Origin: Hyphobacterium marinum | Lineage (GTDB): Bacteria; Pseudomonadota; Alphaproteobacteria; Caulobacterales; Maricaulaceae | DNA length: 64,000 nucleotides | Reading direction: 5' to 3' | NCBI RefSeq assembly: GCF_036330325.1 | Contig: NZ_JAZDRO010000001.1 | Location: forward strand, 372,001-436,000 | Shown: piece by piece, positions 40,857-49,228 of the stretch | Position numbering within the stretch: the stretch's first letter is position 1 | Layout: each line of letters starts with the position of its first letter | Notes under the pieces: generated by a model | Told to the model about the DNA's origin: nothing | Databases searched by the model: none | What the model saw: only the letters and a program-made list of their open reading frames with translations | Translations under genes and position numbers: made by a program

Positions 40857-41299
40857 CCGGCATTGTCCGGGCCGGACCGGAAGACGCGGCGCGTCTTGCA
40901 GCCTTGCATGCGCGCTGCTTCCCGCATGGCTGGAGCGAGCGTGACATTGCCGCCCTGCTGCGTCAGCCGGCGGTCATCGGCTTTGCCGCACCGGAGGGCT
41001 TTGTGCTCATCCGGCGCGTGCTGGACGAGGCCGAGATCCTGACCATCTGCGTCGATCCGGAGGCCCGGCGATCGGGCCTGGGCGGGGGGTTGCTGGACGC
41101 GGCGATCAGCGAAGCCGCCCGGCAGGGGGCGCTGACCATCCATCTTGACGTGTCGACCGAGAACAGGGCCGGGCAGGCGCTGTATTCCGGCCGGGGATTT
41201 GCCGAGACCGCGCGGCGGAAGCGCTATTATGCCGACGGCAGCGACGCGATCCTGATGACCAAGCAGATCACGCCCGCAGACCCGGCTGCAGGGGTGTAG
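40853..41299 (+). CDS. rimI: RimI-type ribosomal protein N-acetyltransferase
   Basis: A 148-residue GNAT protein. The acetyl-CoA-binding A motif is ILTICVDPEARRSGLGGGLLDAAI, followed by the B motif IHLDVSTENRAGQALYSGRGFAETARRKRYY. RimI acetylates the N-terminus of ribosomal protein S18 in E. coli. The ATG at 40853 overlaps the tsaB stop; a longer in-frame ATG at 40766 is inside tsaB and not conserved in type. Confidence 0.9.
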   Translation: MTGIVRAGPEDAARLAALHARCFPHGWSERDIAALLRQPAVIGFAAPEGFVLIRRVLDEAEILTICVDPEARRSGLGGGLLDAAISEAARQGALTIHLDVSTENRAGQALYSGRGFAETARRKRYYADGSDAILMTKQITPADPAAGV

Positions 41300-41452
41300 G
41301 CCGGGCGCGCAAAGCCGACCGGTACGCGGATGCGTTGCAACTGCACACTCCCGCGCCCGTTTCGTGCCGGGCCGCATGGCATAACGGGTTGGACGCGCGA
41401 CCGCGAAGCGCTTATGTCTGGAATTCAGGCACTGTCAGCGATGGGCATGATC

Positions 41453-41869
41453 ATGTCGGACCGGATTGAAAAACTCTGCGTGGAAAAGGGTCTGCGGATG
41501 ACCGAGCAGCGCCGCGTGATCGCGCGCGTCCTGTCCTCGTCCGAAGACCATCCCGATGCCGAAGAGCTGCACCGGCGGGCGGCCGAGATCGATTCGAACA
41601 TCTCGCTTGCAACCGTTTACCGGACGGTTCGCCTGTTCGAGGATGCCGGCATTATCGAGCGCCATGATTTCCGCGACGGACGCTCACGCTATGAAGAGGC
41701 GGGTGACGACCATCATGATCACCTGATCGATACCAAGACCGGCGAAGTCATCGAATTCGTCAATGAGGAAATCGAACGTCTGCAGGAAGCAGTGGCGCGC
41801 AAGCTGGGCTACAAGCTTGTCGATCACCGGCTGGAGCTTTACGGCAGGCCTCTGAAAGAGGGCGAATAG
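41453..41869 (+). CDS. fur: ferric uptake regulator Fur
   Basis: A 138-residue Fur-family regulator. The winged-helix domain is RIEKLCVEKGLRMTEQRRVIARVL...ISLATVYRTVRLFEDAGIIERHDF. The metal-site block is EEAGDDHHDHLIDTKTGEVIEFVNEEIE, and the dimerisation end is KLGYKLVDHRLELYGRPL. It lacks the C-terminal CxxC zinc motifs of E. coli Fur, as alphaproteobacterial Fur proteins usually do. The ATG at 41453 matches the usual start; in-frame ATGs at 41414, 41441 and 41447 cannot be excluded. The Fur in this group may sense iron or manganese. Confidence 0.93.
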   Translation: MSDRIEKLCVEKGLRMTEQRRVIARVLSSSEDHPDAEELHRRAAEIDSNISLATVYRTVRLFEDAGIIERHDFRDGRSRYEEAGDDHHDHLIDTKTGEVIEFVNEEIERLQEAVARKLGYKLVDHRLELYGRPLKEGE

Positions 41870-41904
41870 TCCGCCCGCGCCCCTGAAGGAAAGCCGTTTC
41901 TTCC

Positions 41905-43143
41905 ATGATTGACCGCAAGCCGGGCAAGCATGCGCTCGCCTTCATCTTCATAACGGTCCTGCTCGACATGATCGGACTGGGGATCATCCTGCCGGTGATG
42001 CCCGATCTGATCATGGACATTACCGGCCTGACCCTGCCGCAGGCGGCAAGGTGGGGCGGTGCGATCTACGCGCTCTATGCCCTGACGCAATTCATTTTCG
42101 CGCCGGTGGTCGGAAACCTGTCAGACCGCTTTGGCCGCCGGCCGGTCCTGCTGGTCGCGATTGCCGGGTTCGCCATCGACTATCTCGTCATGGGGTTCGC
42201 GCCGGTGTTATGGGTGCTGTTCATCGGGCGCGCCCTGTCAGGCATGTTCGGCGCGACCTATTCCACGGCCGGGGCCTATATCGCCGACATCACGCCGCCC
42301 GAAGAGCGCGGCGGACGCTTCGGCCTGATCGGCGCGGCCTTTGGCCTGGGTTTCATCATCGGGCCGGCCATTGGCGGACCGCTGGGTGATATCGACCATC
42401 GCCTGCCCTTCTTCGTGGCCGCCGGCCTGGCGGGCGTGAACTTCATCTATGGCTTCCTGGTCCTGCCAGAGACGCACAAGGAAGAAAACCGGCGCCCCTT
42501 CCGCTGGGCGAATGCCAACCCCGTCGGTGCGCTGATGCAATTGAAGCAGTTCCCGATGGTGTTCGGCCTGCTCGCCGCCGTCGCGCTCTTCTATATCGGC
42601 CACGCCGCCTTCCCGGCGGTCTGGGCCTATTACGGCCCGGAGAAGTTCGGGTGGAGCAATGCGGAGGTCGGCCTCTCGCTGGCTGCGGTCGGCGTCGTCT
42701 CGGCCATCGTCCAGGGCGGGCTGTCGGGCCGGATCATCAAGGCCTGGGGCCAGCGTAATGCCGCAATTGTCGGCTTCGCGGTCGCGACGGCGGCCTATTT
42801 CGCCTATGCCTTCGCTCCCAATACCGCTGCGGTCTACGTAATCATCGCCCTGGCCGGAATTTCGGGCGTGGCCGGTCCGGCGCTGCAATCGATCATGTCA
42901 GGTCAGGTTCCGGCCGACATGCAGGGCGCTTTGCAAGGCGGCGTGACCAGTCTCGGCAGCCTGATGATGGCGTTCAGCCCCATCCTGATGACGCAGATTT
43001 TCTTCGCCTTCTCCAACCGCGAGGCCGAGCCCTATTTCCCCGGCGCACCCTACTTCCTGGCGGGGCTGTTGACGGTGGTCGCGGTGATCATCATCGTCTG
43101 GGCGACACGTCCCCCCGGCCCGGTGCCAGTTCCCGCGGACTGA
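41905..43143 (+). CDS. TetA-like MFS efflux transporter
   Basis: A 412-residue, 12-span major facilitator protein with the TCR/Tet signature LLDMIGLGIILPVMPDLI and the loop 2-3 motif GNLSDRFGRRPVLL. The region FGLIGAAFGLGFIIGPAIGGPLGD corresponds to the antiporter motif C of drug/H+ exchangers. Homology to TetA families does not by itself mean tetracycline resistance; housekeeping members are common in alphaproteobacteria. It follows fur by 35 bases. Confidence 0.88.
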   Translation: MIDRKPGKHALAFIFITVLLDMIGLGIILPVMPDLIMDITGLTLPQAARWGGAIYALYALTQFIFAPVVGNLSDRFGRRPVLLVAIAGFAIDYLVMGFAPVLWVLFIGRALSGMFGATYSTAGAYIADITPPEERGGRFGLIGAAFGLGFIIGPAIGGPLGDIDHRLPFFVAAGLAGVNFIYGFLVLPETHKEENRRPFRWANANPVGALMQLKQFPMVFGLLAAVALFYIGHAAFPAVWAYYGPEKFGWSNAEVGLSLAAVGVVSAIVQGGLSGRIIKAWGQRNAAIVGFAVATAAYFAYAFAPNTAAVYVIIALAGISGVAGPALQSIMSGQVPADMQGALQGGVTSLGSLMMAFSPILMTQIFFAFSNREAEPYFPGAPYFLAGLLTVVAVIIIVWATRPPGPVPVPAD

Positions 43144-43255
43144 TACGGCTTGCCATTGCGCCGTGTTTCCACGATAAACCGCCGCTCCTGACGGGCCGGG
43201 CGGACCGGCGGCACTTAGAACGGGATGCGCGGAAGACAAGTTTCGCGCCCAACGC

Positions 43256-44629
43256 ATGAGCGCGACGCGCAAGACACTCTATATCAAGACCTACGGGTGC
43301 CAGATGAATGTGTACGACTCGCAGCGCATGCGGGACGTGCTCAATCCGCTGGGTTATGAGCCTGCGGACAGCCCTGACGGGGCCGACCTGGTCATCCTCA
43401 ACACCTGCCACATTCGCGAAAAGGCGTCCGAAAAGCTCTACTCCGAGCTGGGGCGGCTGAAGGCGCACAAGGCGGCGCGTGCCGGTGACGGTTCCGGGAT
43501 GACGATTGCGGTGGCGGGCTGCGTGGCGCAGGCCGAAGGCGCGGAGATCATGAAGCGCGCGCCGGTTGTTGACCTGGTTGTGGGTCCGCAGACCTATCAC
43601 AAGCTGCCTGAACTGATCGCCCAGACCCATCGCGCGCGCGGCGAGGCGCTGGAGACCGAATTCGAACCGGATGCGAAATTCGACGCGCTCGGCCCGAGCC
43701 GCCAGAACGATGGCCCGACCGCCTTTGTGACGGTGCAGGAAGGCTGTGACAAATTCTGCACCTTCTGCGTCGTGCCCTATACGCGCGGCGCGGAATGGTC
43801 GCGTCCGGTTGACCAGATCGTGGCCGAAATTCGCGCCCTGGCCGCCAGCGGCGTGCGCGAAGTCACCCTGCTGGGGCAGAACGTCAATGCCTTCCATGGC
43901 GAGCCGCCTGCAGGGGCAGAGGCCGACGGGCCGTGGGGGCTGGCGCAGCTGGTACGCCATATCGCGCTGATCGGCGGGATCGAGCGGATCCGCTTTACGA
44001 CCTCGCACCCGAAAGACATGGATGACGATTTGATCGCCGCCTTCGCCGATACGCCGAAGCTGATGCCGTATTTTCACCTGCCGGTGCAGGCCGGTTCGGA
44101 CCGGATCCTGAAGGCCATGAACCGCAGCCACACGGCGGCGGAATATCTCGACATCATCGCTCGCCTGCGCGCGGCGCGGCCCGACATGGCGATTTCGGGT
44201 GACATGATTGTCGGCTTCCCTGGCGAGACCGAGGACGATTTCGAGCAGACGATGGCGCTGACCCGCGCGGTCGGATACGCGTCGTGCTTCTCCTTCATCT
44301 ATTCGCGCCGCCCCGGCACGCCGGGCGCAACCATGCCCGGCCAGGTCGACCCGGATGTCGCGTCTGACCGGCTGCAACGCCTGCAGACGCTACTGGGCGA
44401 GCAGCAGCGCGGCTTCAACGCGTCGCAAGTCGGCAAGACTTTGCCGGTCCTGTTTGAACGCTCCGGCCGCCGCGACGGCCAGATCCAGGGCCGCAGCCCC
44501 TATCTGCAATCGGTCCATTGCGACGGGCCGGAAAGCCTGATCGGCCAGATCGCCGACGTCACGATTACCGGGGCAACACAGAACGCCCTGTCCGGCCACC
44601 TTGCCGGCAACACAGCGAGTGCCGCGTGA
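43256..44629 (+). CDS. miaB: tRNA-2-methylthio-N6-dimethylallyladenosine synthase MiaB
   Basis: MiaB methylthiolates i6A37 in tRNAs using two 4Fe-4S clusters. The 457-residue protein has the N-terminal UPF0004 cysteines (TYGCQMNVYDS, NTCHIREKASEKLY, AGCVAQ), the radical SAM motif CDKFCTFC (C164, C168, C171), and a C-terminal TRAM domain. It starts a run of five genes, each overlapping the next by four bases (miaB-phoH-ybeY-corC-lnt). Confidence 0.97.
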   Translation: MSATRKTLYIKTYGCQMNVYDSQRMRDVLNPLGYEPADSPDGADLVILNTCHIREKASEKLYSELGRLKAHKAARAGDGSGMTIAVAGCVAQAEGAEIMKRAPVVDLVVGPQTYHKLPELIAQTHRARGEALETEFEPDAKFDALGPSRQNDGPTAFVTVQEGCDKFCTFCVVPYTRGAEWSRPVDQIVAEIRALAASGVREVTLLGQNVNAFHGEPPAGAEADGPWGLAQLVRHIALIGGIERIRFTTSHPKDMDDDLIAAFADTPKLMPYFHLPVQAGSDRILKAMNRSHTAAEYLDIIARLRAARPDMAISGDMIVGFPGETEDDFEQTMALTRAVGYASCFSFIYSRRPGTPGATMPGQVDPDVASDRLQRLQTLLGEQQRGFNASQVGKTLPVLFERSGRRDGQIQGRSPYLQSVHCDGPESLIGQIADVTITGATQNALSGHLAGNTASAA

Positions 44630-45645
44630 CCACACCGCGAAAGAAACCTGCCAAGGCCCGGTCGGCCAAGCCAAAGCGCGCCGCCATCGAAACCCTGCAT
44701 TTCGATGACGCGTCCCGTTTGCGCGCGCTGGCCGGTGAGGGCGACCGCAATCTCATTCTCATCGAGAGCGAACTCGGTGTCGGGCTCAGCGCCCCCGGTG
44801 CTGGCCAGATCCAGATCGAGGGCGACGATCCGGCAACACGCGCCGAGGCGCGCCGGGTCATCAACCGTCTCTACTCCCGGCTTGGCGACGGGTTGATGTG
44901 CGATGAATCCGATGTGCGCTCGGCGATCCTGATGGCTGAATCCGGCGAGGCAGAGGGCGAGTCCGGTCTGATCCGCGTGCCGCGCGGCGCGAGCTTCCAG
45001 GCCCGCACGCCGCGCCAGGGCGAGTATGTGCGCGCGCTGAAGAACGAGCGCGACACCGACCTGATTTTCGGGGTTGGCCCGGCGGGAACCGGCAAGACGC
45101 TGCTGGCTGTGGCCTATGGCGCGAGCCAGCTCGTGCTGCGCCGGATCGAACGGCTGATAATCACGCGCCCCGCAGTCGAGGCGGGTGAGAAGCTCGGCTT
45201 CCTGCCCGGCGATCTCGCCGAGAAGGTCGATCCCTATCTGTTGCCGGTGTGGGATGCGCTGTCCGATGCGCTGGGCAAGACGCAAATGGAAAAGATGCGC
45301 GAGGAGGGCCGGGTCGAGGTCGCCCCGCTCGCCTTCATGCGCGGGCGCACGCTGAACCGCGCCTTCATCATTGTCGATGAAGCCCAGAACGCCACGCGCG
45401 CGCAGATGCGCATGGTGCTGACGCGGCTGGGGCAGGGTTCGCGCATGGTCGTGACCGGCGATCCGACCCAGACCGATCTCGACCGCCGCCAGCCCTCGGG
45501 CCTGCCCGAGGCGCTCGGCATCCTCAAGGATGATCCGCGCGTGGCGATTACCCGTTTCGAACGCGGTGATGTGGTCCGGCACGACCTCGTTGCCCGCATT
45601 GTCGAGGCCTATGAACAGGCCGACAGCCAGGCCGAACGCTCATGA
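44626..45645 (+). CDS. phoH: PhoH-like ATPase
   Basis: A 339-residue cytosolic P-loop protein. Walker A is GPAGTGKT (151-158) and Walker B is AFIIVDEAQNATRAQMRMVLTRLG, with VTGDPTQTDLDRRQPSGL beyond it. The N-terminal part is a KH-like domain. PhoH/YbeZ proteins associate with YbeY, encoded next, and are thought to act on RNA. The start is GTG 44626 inside the miaB stop (GTGA); the longer in-frame ATG at 44518 lies in miaB. Confidence 0.95.
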   Translation: MTTPRKKPAKARSAKPKRAAIETLHFDDASRLRALAGEGDRNLILIESELGVGLSAPGAGQIQIEGDDPATRAEARRVINRLYSRLGDGLMCDESDVRSAILMAESGEAEGESGLIRVPRGASFQARTPRQGEYVRALKNERDTDLIFGVGPAGTGKTLLAVAYGASQLVLRRIERLIITRPAVEAGEKLGFLPGDLAEKVDPYLLPVWDALSDALGKTQMEKMREEGRVEVAPLAFMRGRTLNRAFIIVDEAQNATRAQMRMVLTRLGQGSRMVVTGDPTQTDLDRRQPSGLPEALGILKDDPRVAITRFERGDVVRHDLVARIVEAYEQADSQAERS

Positions 45646-46109
45646 GCGCGATCAACGTGACGGTCAGCGATACGGGCTGGTCGTCCCTGACCGACGCTGA
45701 CGCCGTCTGCGCGGAAAGCTTCACCGCCGCGCGCGAGACCATGGATGCAGCCGACCGCGGCCATGTCTCGGTGCTGTTCGGGTCCGACGCGGAAATCGCC
45801 GATCTCAATGCGCGCCTGCGCGGCAAGGAAGGGCCGACCAATGTCCTGTCCTTCCCCGCCCATGAGAGCGCGCAAGGCTGGGCCGGCGACATTGCGCTGG
45901 CATACGGCGTGACCCGGGCCGAAGCCGAGGCCGCCGGTCTGGCGCTCGCCGATCATGTGCGGCATCTTCTTGTGCATGGATTCCTGCATCTGCACGGGTA
46001 TGATCACCGGAATGACGATGAGGCGGAGGTCATGGAAGCGATCGAACGGCGGGCCCTGCAGATGCTCGGCATAGCCGATCCCTATGCCGCGCGGGACGGT
46101 GTGGCATGA
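45642..46109 (+). CDS. ybeY: endoribonuclease YbeY
   Basis: YbeY is a metal-dependent RNase needed for 16S rRNA 3'-end maturation and ribosome quality control. The 155-residue protein has the zinc-binding triad in HLLVHGFLHLHGYDHRND and the conserved RGKEGPTNVLSFPA segment (slightly variant from the usual R-x-K-x-x-P-T-D). It lies between phoH and corC with four-base overlaps on both sides, the widely conserved order. Confidence 0.96.
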   Translation: MSAINVTVSDTGWSSLTDADAVCAESFTAARETMDAADRGHVSVLFGSDAEIADLNARLRGKEGPTNVLSFPAHESAQGWAGDIALAYGVTRAEAEAAGLALADHVRHLLVHGFLHLHGYDHRNDDEAEVMEAIERRALQMLGIADPYAARDGVA

Positions 46110-46984
46110 GCGGGGACAGTCAGGGGCGAAGTTGGCGCGCGCGCCTGTCGCGCGTACTTGGCAATGGCGGCGAGCCCGCCGTGCAAAACCTCAACGGCGC
46201 GGATGCGGCATCGTTCGCCCTTCGGGTCGAGGCCTTCGACCGGATGCGCGTCAATGACGTGATGGTGCCGCGCGCGGATATAATCGGCGTGGAAATCGGG
46301 ACACCGCTGGACGAGCTCGCCCGCCTGTTCGCCGACGCCGCCCACTCGCGCTTGCCCATCTACCGCGAAACGCTCGATGACCCGGTCGGCATGGCCCACA
46401 TCAAGGACGTGATCGGCCATCTTGCGCCCGGTGAGGATGGCCAGAGACCGGCTGGCTGGACCGAGAGCCGCATTCTGCCGGCGATCCGGCGGCCGCTGCT
46501 GTTTGCGCCGCCCTCGATGCGCGCGACCGATCTGCTGCTGCGCATGCAGACGCGGCGCATGCACCTCGCCCTCGTGGTCGACGAGTATGGCGGCACGGAC
46601 GGGCTGGTCACGCTCGAAGACCTGCTTGAACCCATTGTCGGCGATATCGAGGATGAACACGACGAGGCCGACGCCCCGGCGATCAGGGCCAAGGGGCCGG
46701 GCCTGTGGGATGTCGAGGCGCGGACCCCGATCGAGGAATTCGAGCAGGCCGCCGGTTGCACCCTGTCCGATGAGGAGACCGATGACGATATCGAGACGCT
46801 GGGCGGCCTGGTGTTCACGCTGGCCGGGCGCATTCCCGAGCGCGGCGAGGTGATTCCCCATGCCGATGCCGGTGTGGAATTCGAAGTCCTTGATGCCGAC
46901 CCGCGCAAGATCAAGCGCCTGCGCGTGCGACTGCCGGCAGACCGCGAGCCGGGGGACGAACGCGGGCCGGACGACATTGCGTGA
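46106..46984 (+). CDS. corC: CorC/HlyC family CBS-domain protein
   Basis: A 292-residue protein with an N-terminal region leading to RMRVNDVMVPRADIIGVE. A CBS pair follows, about 55-190 (SRLPIYRETLDDPVGMAHIKDV and ATDLLLRMQTRRMHLALVVDEYGGTDGLVTLEDLLEPIVGDIEDEHD). A C-terminal CorC_HlyC transporter-associated domain completes it. It lacks the DUF21 membrane domain, as short CorC proteins do. Its role is linked to magnesium/cobalt efflux in enterobacteria, but is unproven here. Confidence 0.92.
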   Translation: MSGDSQGRSWRARLSRVLGNGGEPAVQNLNGADAASFALRVEAFDRMRVNDVMVPRADIIGVEIGTPLDELARLFADAAHSRLPIYRETLDDPVGMAHIKDVIGHLAPGEDGQRPAGWTESRILPAIRRPLLFAPPSMRATDLLLRMQTRRMHLALVVDEYGGTDGLVTLEDLLEPIVGDIEDEHDEADAPAIRAKGPGLWDVEARTPIEEFEQAAGCTLSDEETDDDIETLGGLVFTLAGRIPERGEVIPHADAGVEFEVLDADPRKIKRLRVRLPADREPGDERGPDDIA

Positions 46985-48612
46985 GCGCGGGCCGGGTCTT
47001 CCATGAGTTGAACCCGGACCGCATCCGGGCCCGGATCCTGCGCTTGCCGCGCTGGCCGCGGCGCGGGCTGCTCTTCGGTCTGGGTGCCCTGGGGGCGCTG
47101 GCCCAAGCGCCGTTCTTTTTCTTCCCGGTACTGGCCATTGGTCTGACGGCGCTGGTCTGGTCGCTTGATGGTGCCCGCCGCGACGCCCGCCCAGCCCGCG
47201 CCGGTTTTGAGCGCGCCTTCACCTTTGCGCTGGGCTATTTCGCCGCGGGCGTGTTCTGGATCGCCTTTGCCTTTTTCAGCCGCGGAGTGGCGTTTGCACC
47301 CTTCGGCCCGGTCGCGGCGCTCGCGGTCGCCGTCCTGCTCGCCCTCTACTGGGGTCTGGCGGGCGCGGTTCAGGCCCGCATCGGCGGACGGGGCGCGATC
47401 CGTGTCGTGGTGTTTGCGGTCCTGGTCTTTGCTGCCGAATGGCTGCGGGGCCATCTGCTTGCCGAATTCCCGTGGAATCTGCCCGCCTATGTCTGGGCAG
47501 GCGGAGGCGCGGTCTCGCAGTCGGCCGCCCTGTTCGGGGCCTGGGGGCTCAGCCTCGTCACGCTCCTGGCCTTTACCGCGCCAGCGACATTGGCCGGGCC
47601 GCGCGCGGTTCCGGGTCGGCTCGCACCGGTTCTCGCCGCCCTTCTGGTCTTCGCCAGCCTGACGGCCTGGGGGGCGCAACGCCTTGCCGGTGCCGGAACC
47701 GAGACCATGCCGGGGGTCCGCGTCCGCCTGGTCCAGGTGACAATGAGCCAGCGCGAGAAATGGGCCGAAGGCAATGAGGCGCTGGTCCGGGCCCGCTATC
47801 TCGAGGCCATGGCCGCGCCGGGCCTTGATCAGGTCAGTCATGTCATCTGGCCCGAAGGCGCGCTGCCCCTCTACCTGCTGGAGGATGGCGAGACGCTCGA
47901 TCACATCGGCCGGCGGCTGGCCGATGGTCCGGTCCTGGTGACCGGAACTCCGCGCCGCGAAGAGGGCGAGGACGGGCGCGATCGCTATTACAATTCGGTC
48001 GCGGCACTGCGCTTTCCCGGCGGACGGCCCCAGCTGACCCATCTCTATGACAAGGTCCGCCTGGTCCCGTTTGGCGAATACATCCCCCTGGCCCCGGTGT
48101 TCCGGGCGATCGGGATCGAGACGCTCAGTGACATGGTCGACGGCTATTCGCGCGGGCCGGGACCGGACGTGTTCAACTTCTCGGCCGGTCCACCGGCTGC
48201 GATCCTGGTTTGCTACGAGATCGTCTACCCCCGGTTTGCTGCGTCCGGCCGCGCGCGCCCGGCCTGGATCATCAATGTGTCCAATGATGCCTGGTTCGGC
48301 CCAACAGCAGGCCCCGCCCAGCACCTCAACATCGCGCGCTACCGGGCGATCGAGTCCGGCCTGCCCGTCGTGCGGGCTGCATCGGGGGGGTATTCCGGCG
48401 CGATCAGCCCCTTTGGGTTGTCTGACCAGATCATTGGCCCGCGGGCAGAAGGAGCTCATGACATCACCGTTCCTGCACCGCTTCCGCCGACGGTCTATTC
48501 ACGTCACGGAAACGGCATTTGGGCCGGATTTCTATTTGTCGTAGTCTTGGTTGTCGCGGTCTGCAAACGAGACGCATTTCGCCTTATCTGGAAGGGAAAT
48601 CGCGGTCACTGA
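46981..48612 (+). CDS. lnt: apolipoprotein N-acyltransferase
   Basis: Lnt adds the third acyl chain to lipoproteins at the periplasmic face of the inner membrane. The 543-residue protein has several N-terminal membrane spans, then a nitrilase-like domain with the catalytic Glu in VIWPEGALPLYL, Lys in HLYDKVRLVPFGEYIPL and Cys in AILVCYEIVYPR. The late INVSNDAWFGPTAGPAQHLNIARYRAIESGLPVVRAA block is diagnostic. The GTG start overlaps the corC stop. Clients in this window include the LppC-like, BON and PCu(A)C lipoproteins. Confidence 0.97.
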   Translation: MSAGRVFHELNPDRIRARILRLPRWPRRGLLFGLGALGALAQAPFFFFPVLAIGLTALVWSLDGARRDARPARAGFERAFTFALGYFAAGVFWIAFAFFSRGVAFAPFGPVAALAVAVLLALYWGLAGAVQARIGGRGAIRVVVFAVLVFAAEWLRGHLLAEFPWNLPAYVWAGGGAVSQSAALFGAWGLSLVTLLAFTAPATLAGPRAVPGRLAPVLAALLVFASLTAWGAQRLAGAGTETMPGVRVRLVQVTMSQREKWAEGNEALVRARYLEAMAAPGLDQVSHVIWPEGALPLYLLEDGETLDHIGRRLADGPVLVTGTPRREEGEDGRDRYYNSVAALRFPGGRPQLTHLYDKVRLVPFGEYIPLAPVFRAIGIETLSDMVDGYSRGPGPDVFNFSAGPPAAILVCYEIVYPRFAASGRARPAWIINVSNDAWFGPTAGPAQHLNIARYRAIESGLPVVRAASGGYSGAISPFGLSDQIIGPRAEGAHDITVPAPLPPTVYSRHGNGIWAGFLFVVVLVVAVCKRDAFRLIWKGNRGH

Positions 48613-48615
48613 ACA

Positions 48616-48674
48616 ACAACTCGCCTTTTGTCCGAGCGGCGTTATATAAGTCATAGGTATTGTGACAACTCGCC
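48616..48674 (+). promoter_or_regulatory. direct repeats upstream of the XRE regulator gene
   Basis: The 10-mer ACAACTCGCC occurs at 48616-48625 and again at 48665-48674, 49 bases apart. The AT-rich stretch GTTATATAAGTCATAGGTAT between them probably includes the promoter. Spacing near five helical turns would put both copies on one face of the DNA. The natural reader is the XRE protein encoded just downstream, but this is inference. Confidence 0.4.
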
Positions 48675-48721
48675 GCCGCGCGTGGGACCGGGCGTCGGCA
48701 AAGCGACAGGAAGTCTGGGGC

Positions 48722-49147
48722 ATGAAGCGAAATCCGCGAGAAGCCAACCAGATTGACGAGCACGTCGGATCAAGGGTCCGGCTGCGCCGTCAATTGCTGA
48801 AGATGAGCCAGGAAAAACTGGGTGACGAGCTGGGCGTGACGTTCCAGCAGGTACAGAAGTACGAACGCGGCTCGAACCGGATCGGTGCCAGCCGCCTGTT
48901 CCGGTTGGCCGGCGTACTCGACGTGCCTGTCTCGTTCTTTTTCGACGGCCTGACGGCCGGACCGTCTGCCGGGATGGCCGAGAACGAACAGTCGCCGATC
49001 GTCTATGACTTCATTCAGAGCTCTGACGGCGTGGCGCTGGCCGAGGCGTTTTCAAAGATCACTGATTCGAAGGTTCGCCGCCGCGTCCTCGAACTGGTGC
49101 GCGCCCTGGCCGCCGAACAAAACGCATCGGAATCCGGCGAAGCCTGA
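48722..49147 (+). CDS. XRE family transcriptional regulator
   Basis: A 141-residue regulator with a Cro/CI-type HTH at about 12-70: GSRVRLRRQLLKMSQEKLGDELGVTFQQVQKYERGSNRIGASRLFRLAGVLDVPVSFFF. A helical C-terminal region with SKITDSKVRRRVLELVRALAAEQ follows. The ATG at 48722 gives the family's usual basic N-terminus. This gene is commonly found between lnt and metK in alphaproteobacteria. It could act on metK, on its own promoter, or on unlinked genes; the metK palindrome does not look like its direct repeats. Confidence 0.9.
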   Translation: MKRNPREANQIDEHVGSRVRLRRQLLKMSQEKLGDELGVTFQQVQKYERGSNRIGASRLFRLAGVLDVPVSFFFDGLTAGPSAGMAENEQSPIVYDFIQSSDGVALAEAFSKITDSKVRRRVLELVRALAAEQNASESGEA

Positions 49148-49157
49148 GTCAAACCGG

Positions 49158-49213
49158 TTGCACACTGCCGCCGGATAGGCTTTAAGCCCGGCATATAAAG
49201 ATATCTTTATATG
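49158..49213 (+). promoter_or_regulatory. metK promoter with a 22-bp perfect palindrome
   Basis: TTGCAC (49158-49163) and TTTAAG (49181-49186) form a promoter with a 17-base spacer. The palindrome at 49192-49213 is CATATAAAGAT followed by its exact reverse complement. It starts where transcription should begin, so a bound protein would block initiation. It is one of the most symmetrical sequences in the window. I recall that ArsR-family regulators (SahR/SamR type) control SAM-cycle genes in proteobacteria through AT-rich palindromes, which would fit, but I cannot match the motif exactly. Confidence 0.75.
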
Positions 49214-49228
49214 AAAGGGTCCTTTCCC

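Noticed and set aside
46360..48459. Minus-strand frame of 699 codons opposite corC and lnt
   Set aside because: It is a shadow of two clear genes with intact catalytic motifs; there is no independent support.
49211..49228. ATG 49211 as the metK start
   Set aside because: It is part of the 22-bp palindrome at the expected transcription start, has no Shine-Dalgarno, and adds residues not typical of MetK; GTG 49229 fits better.
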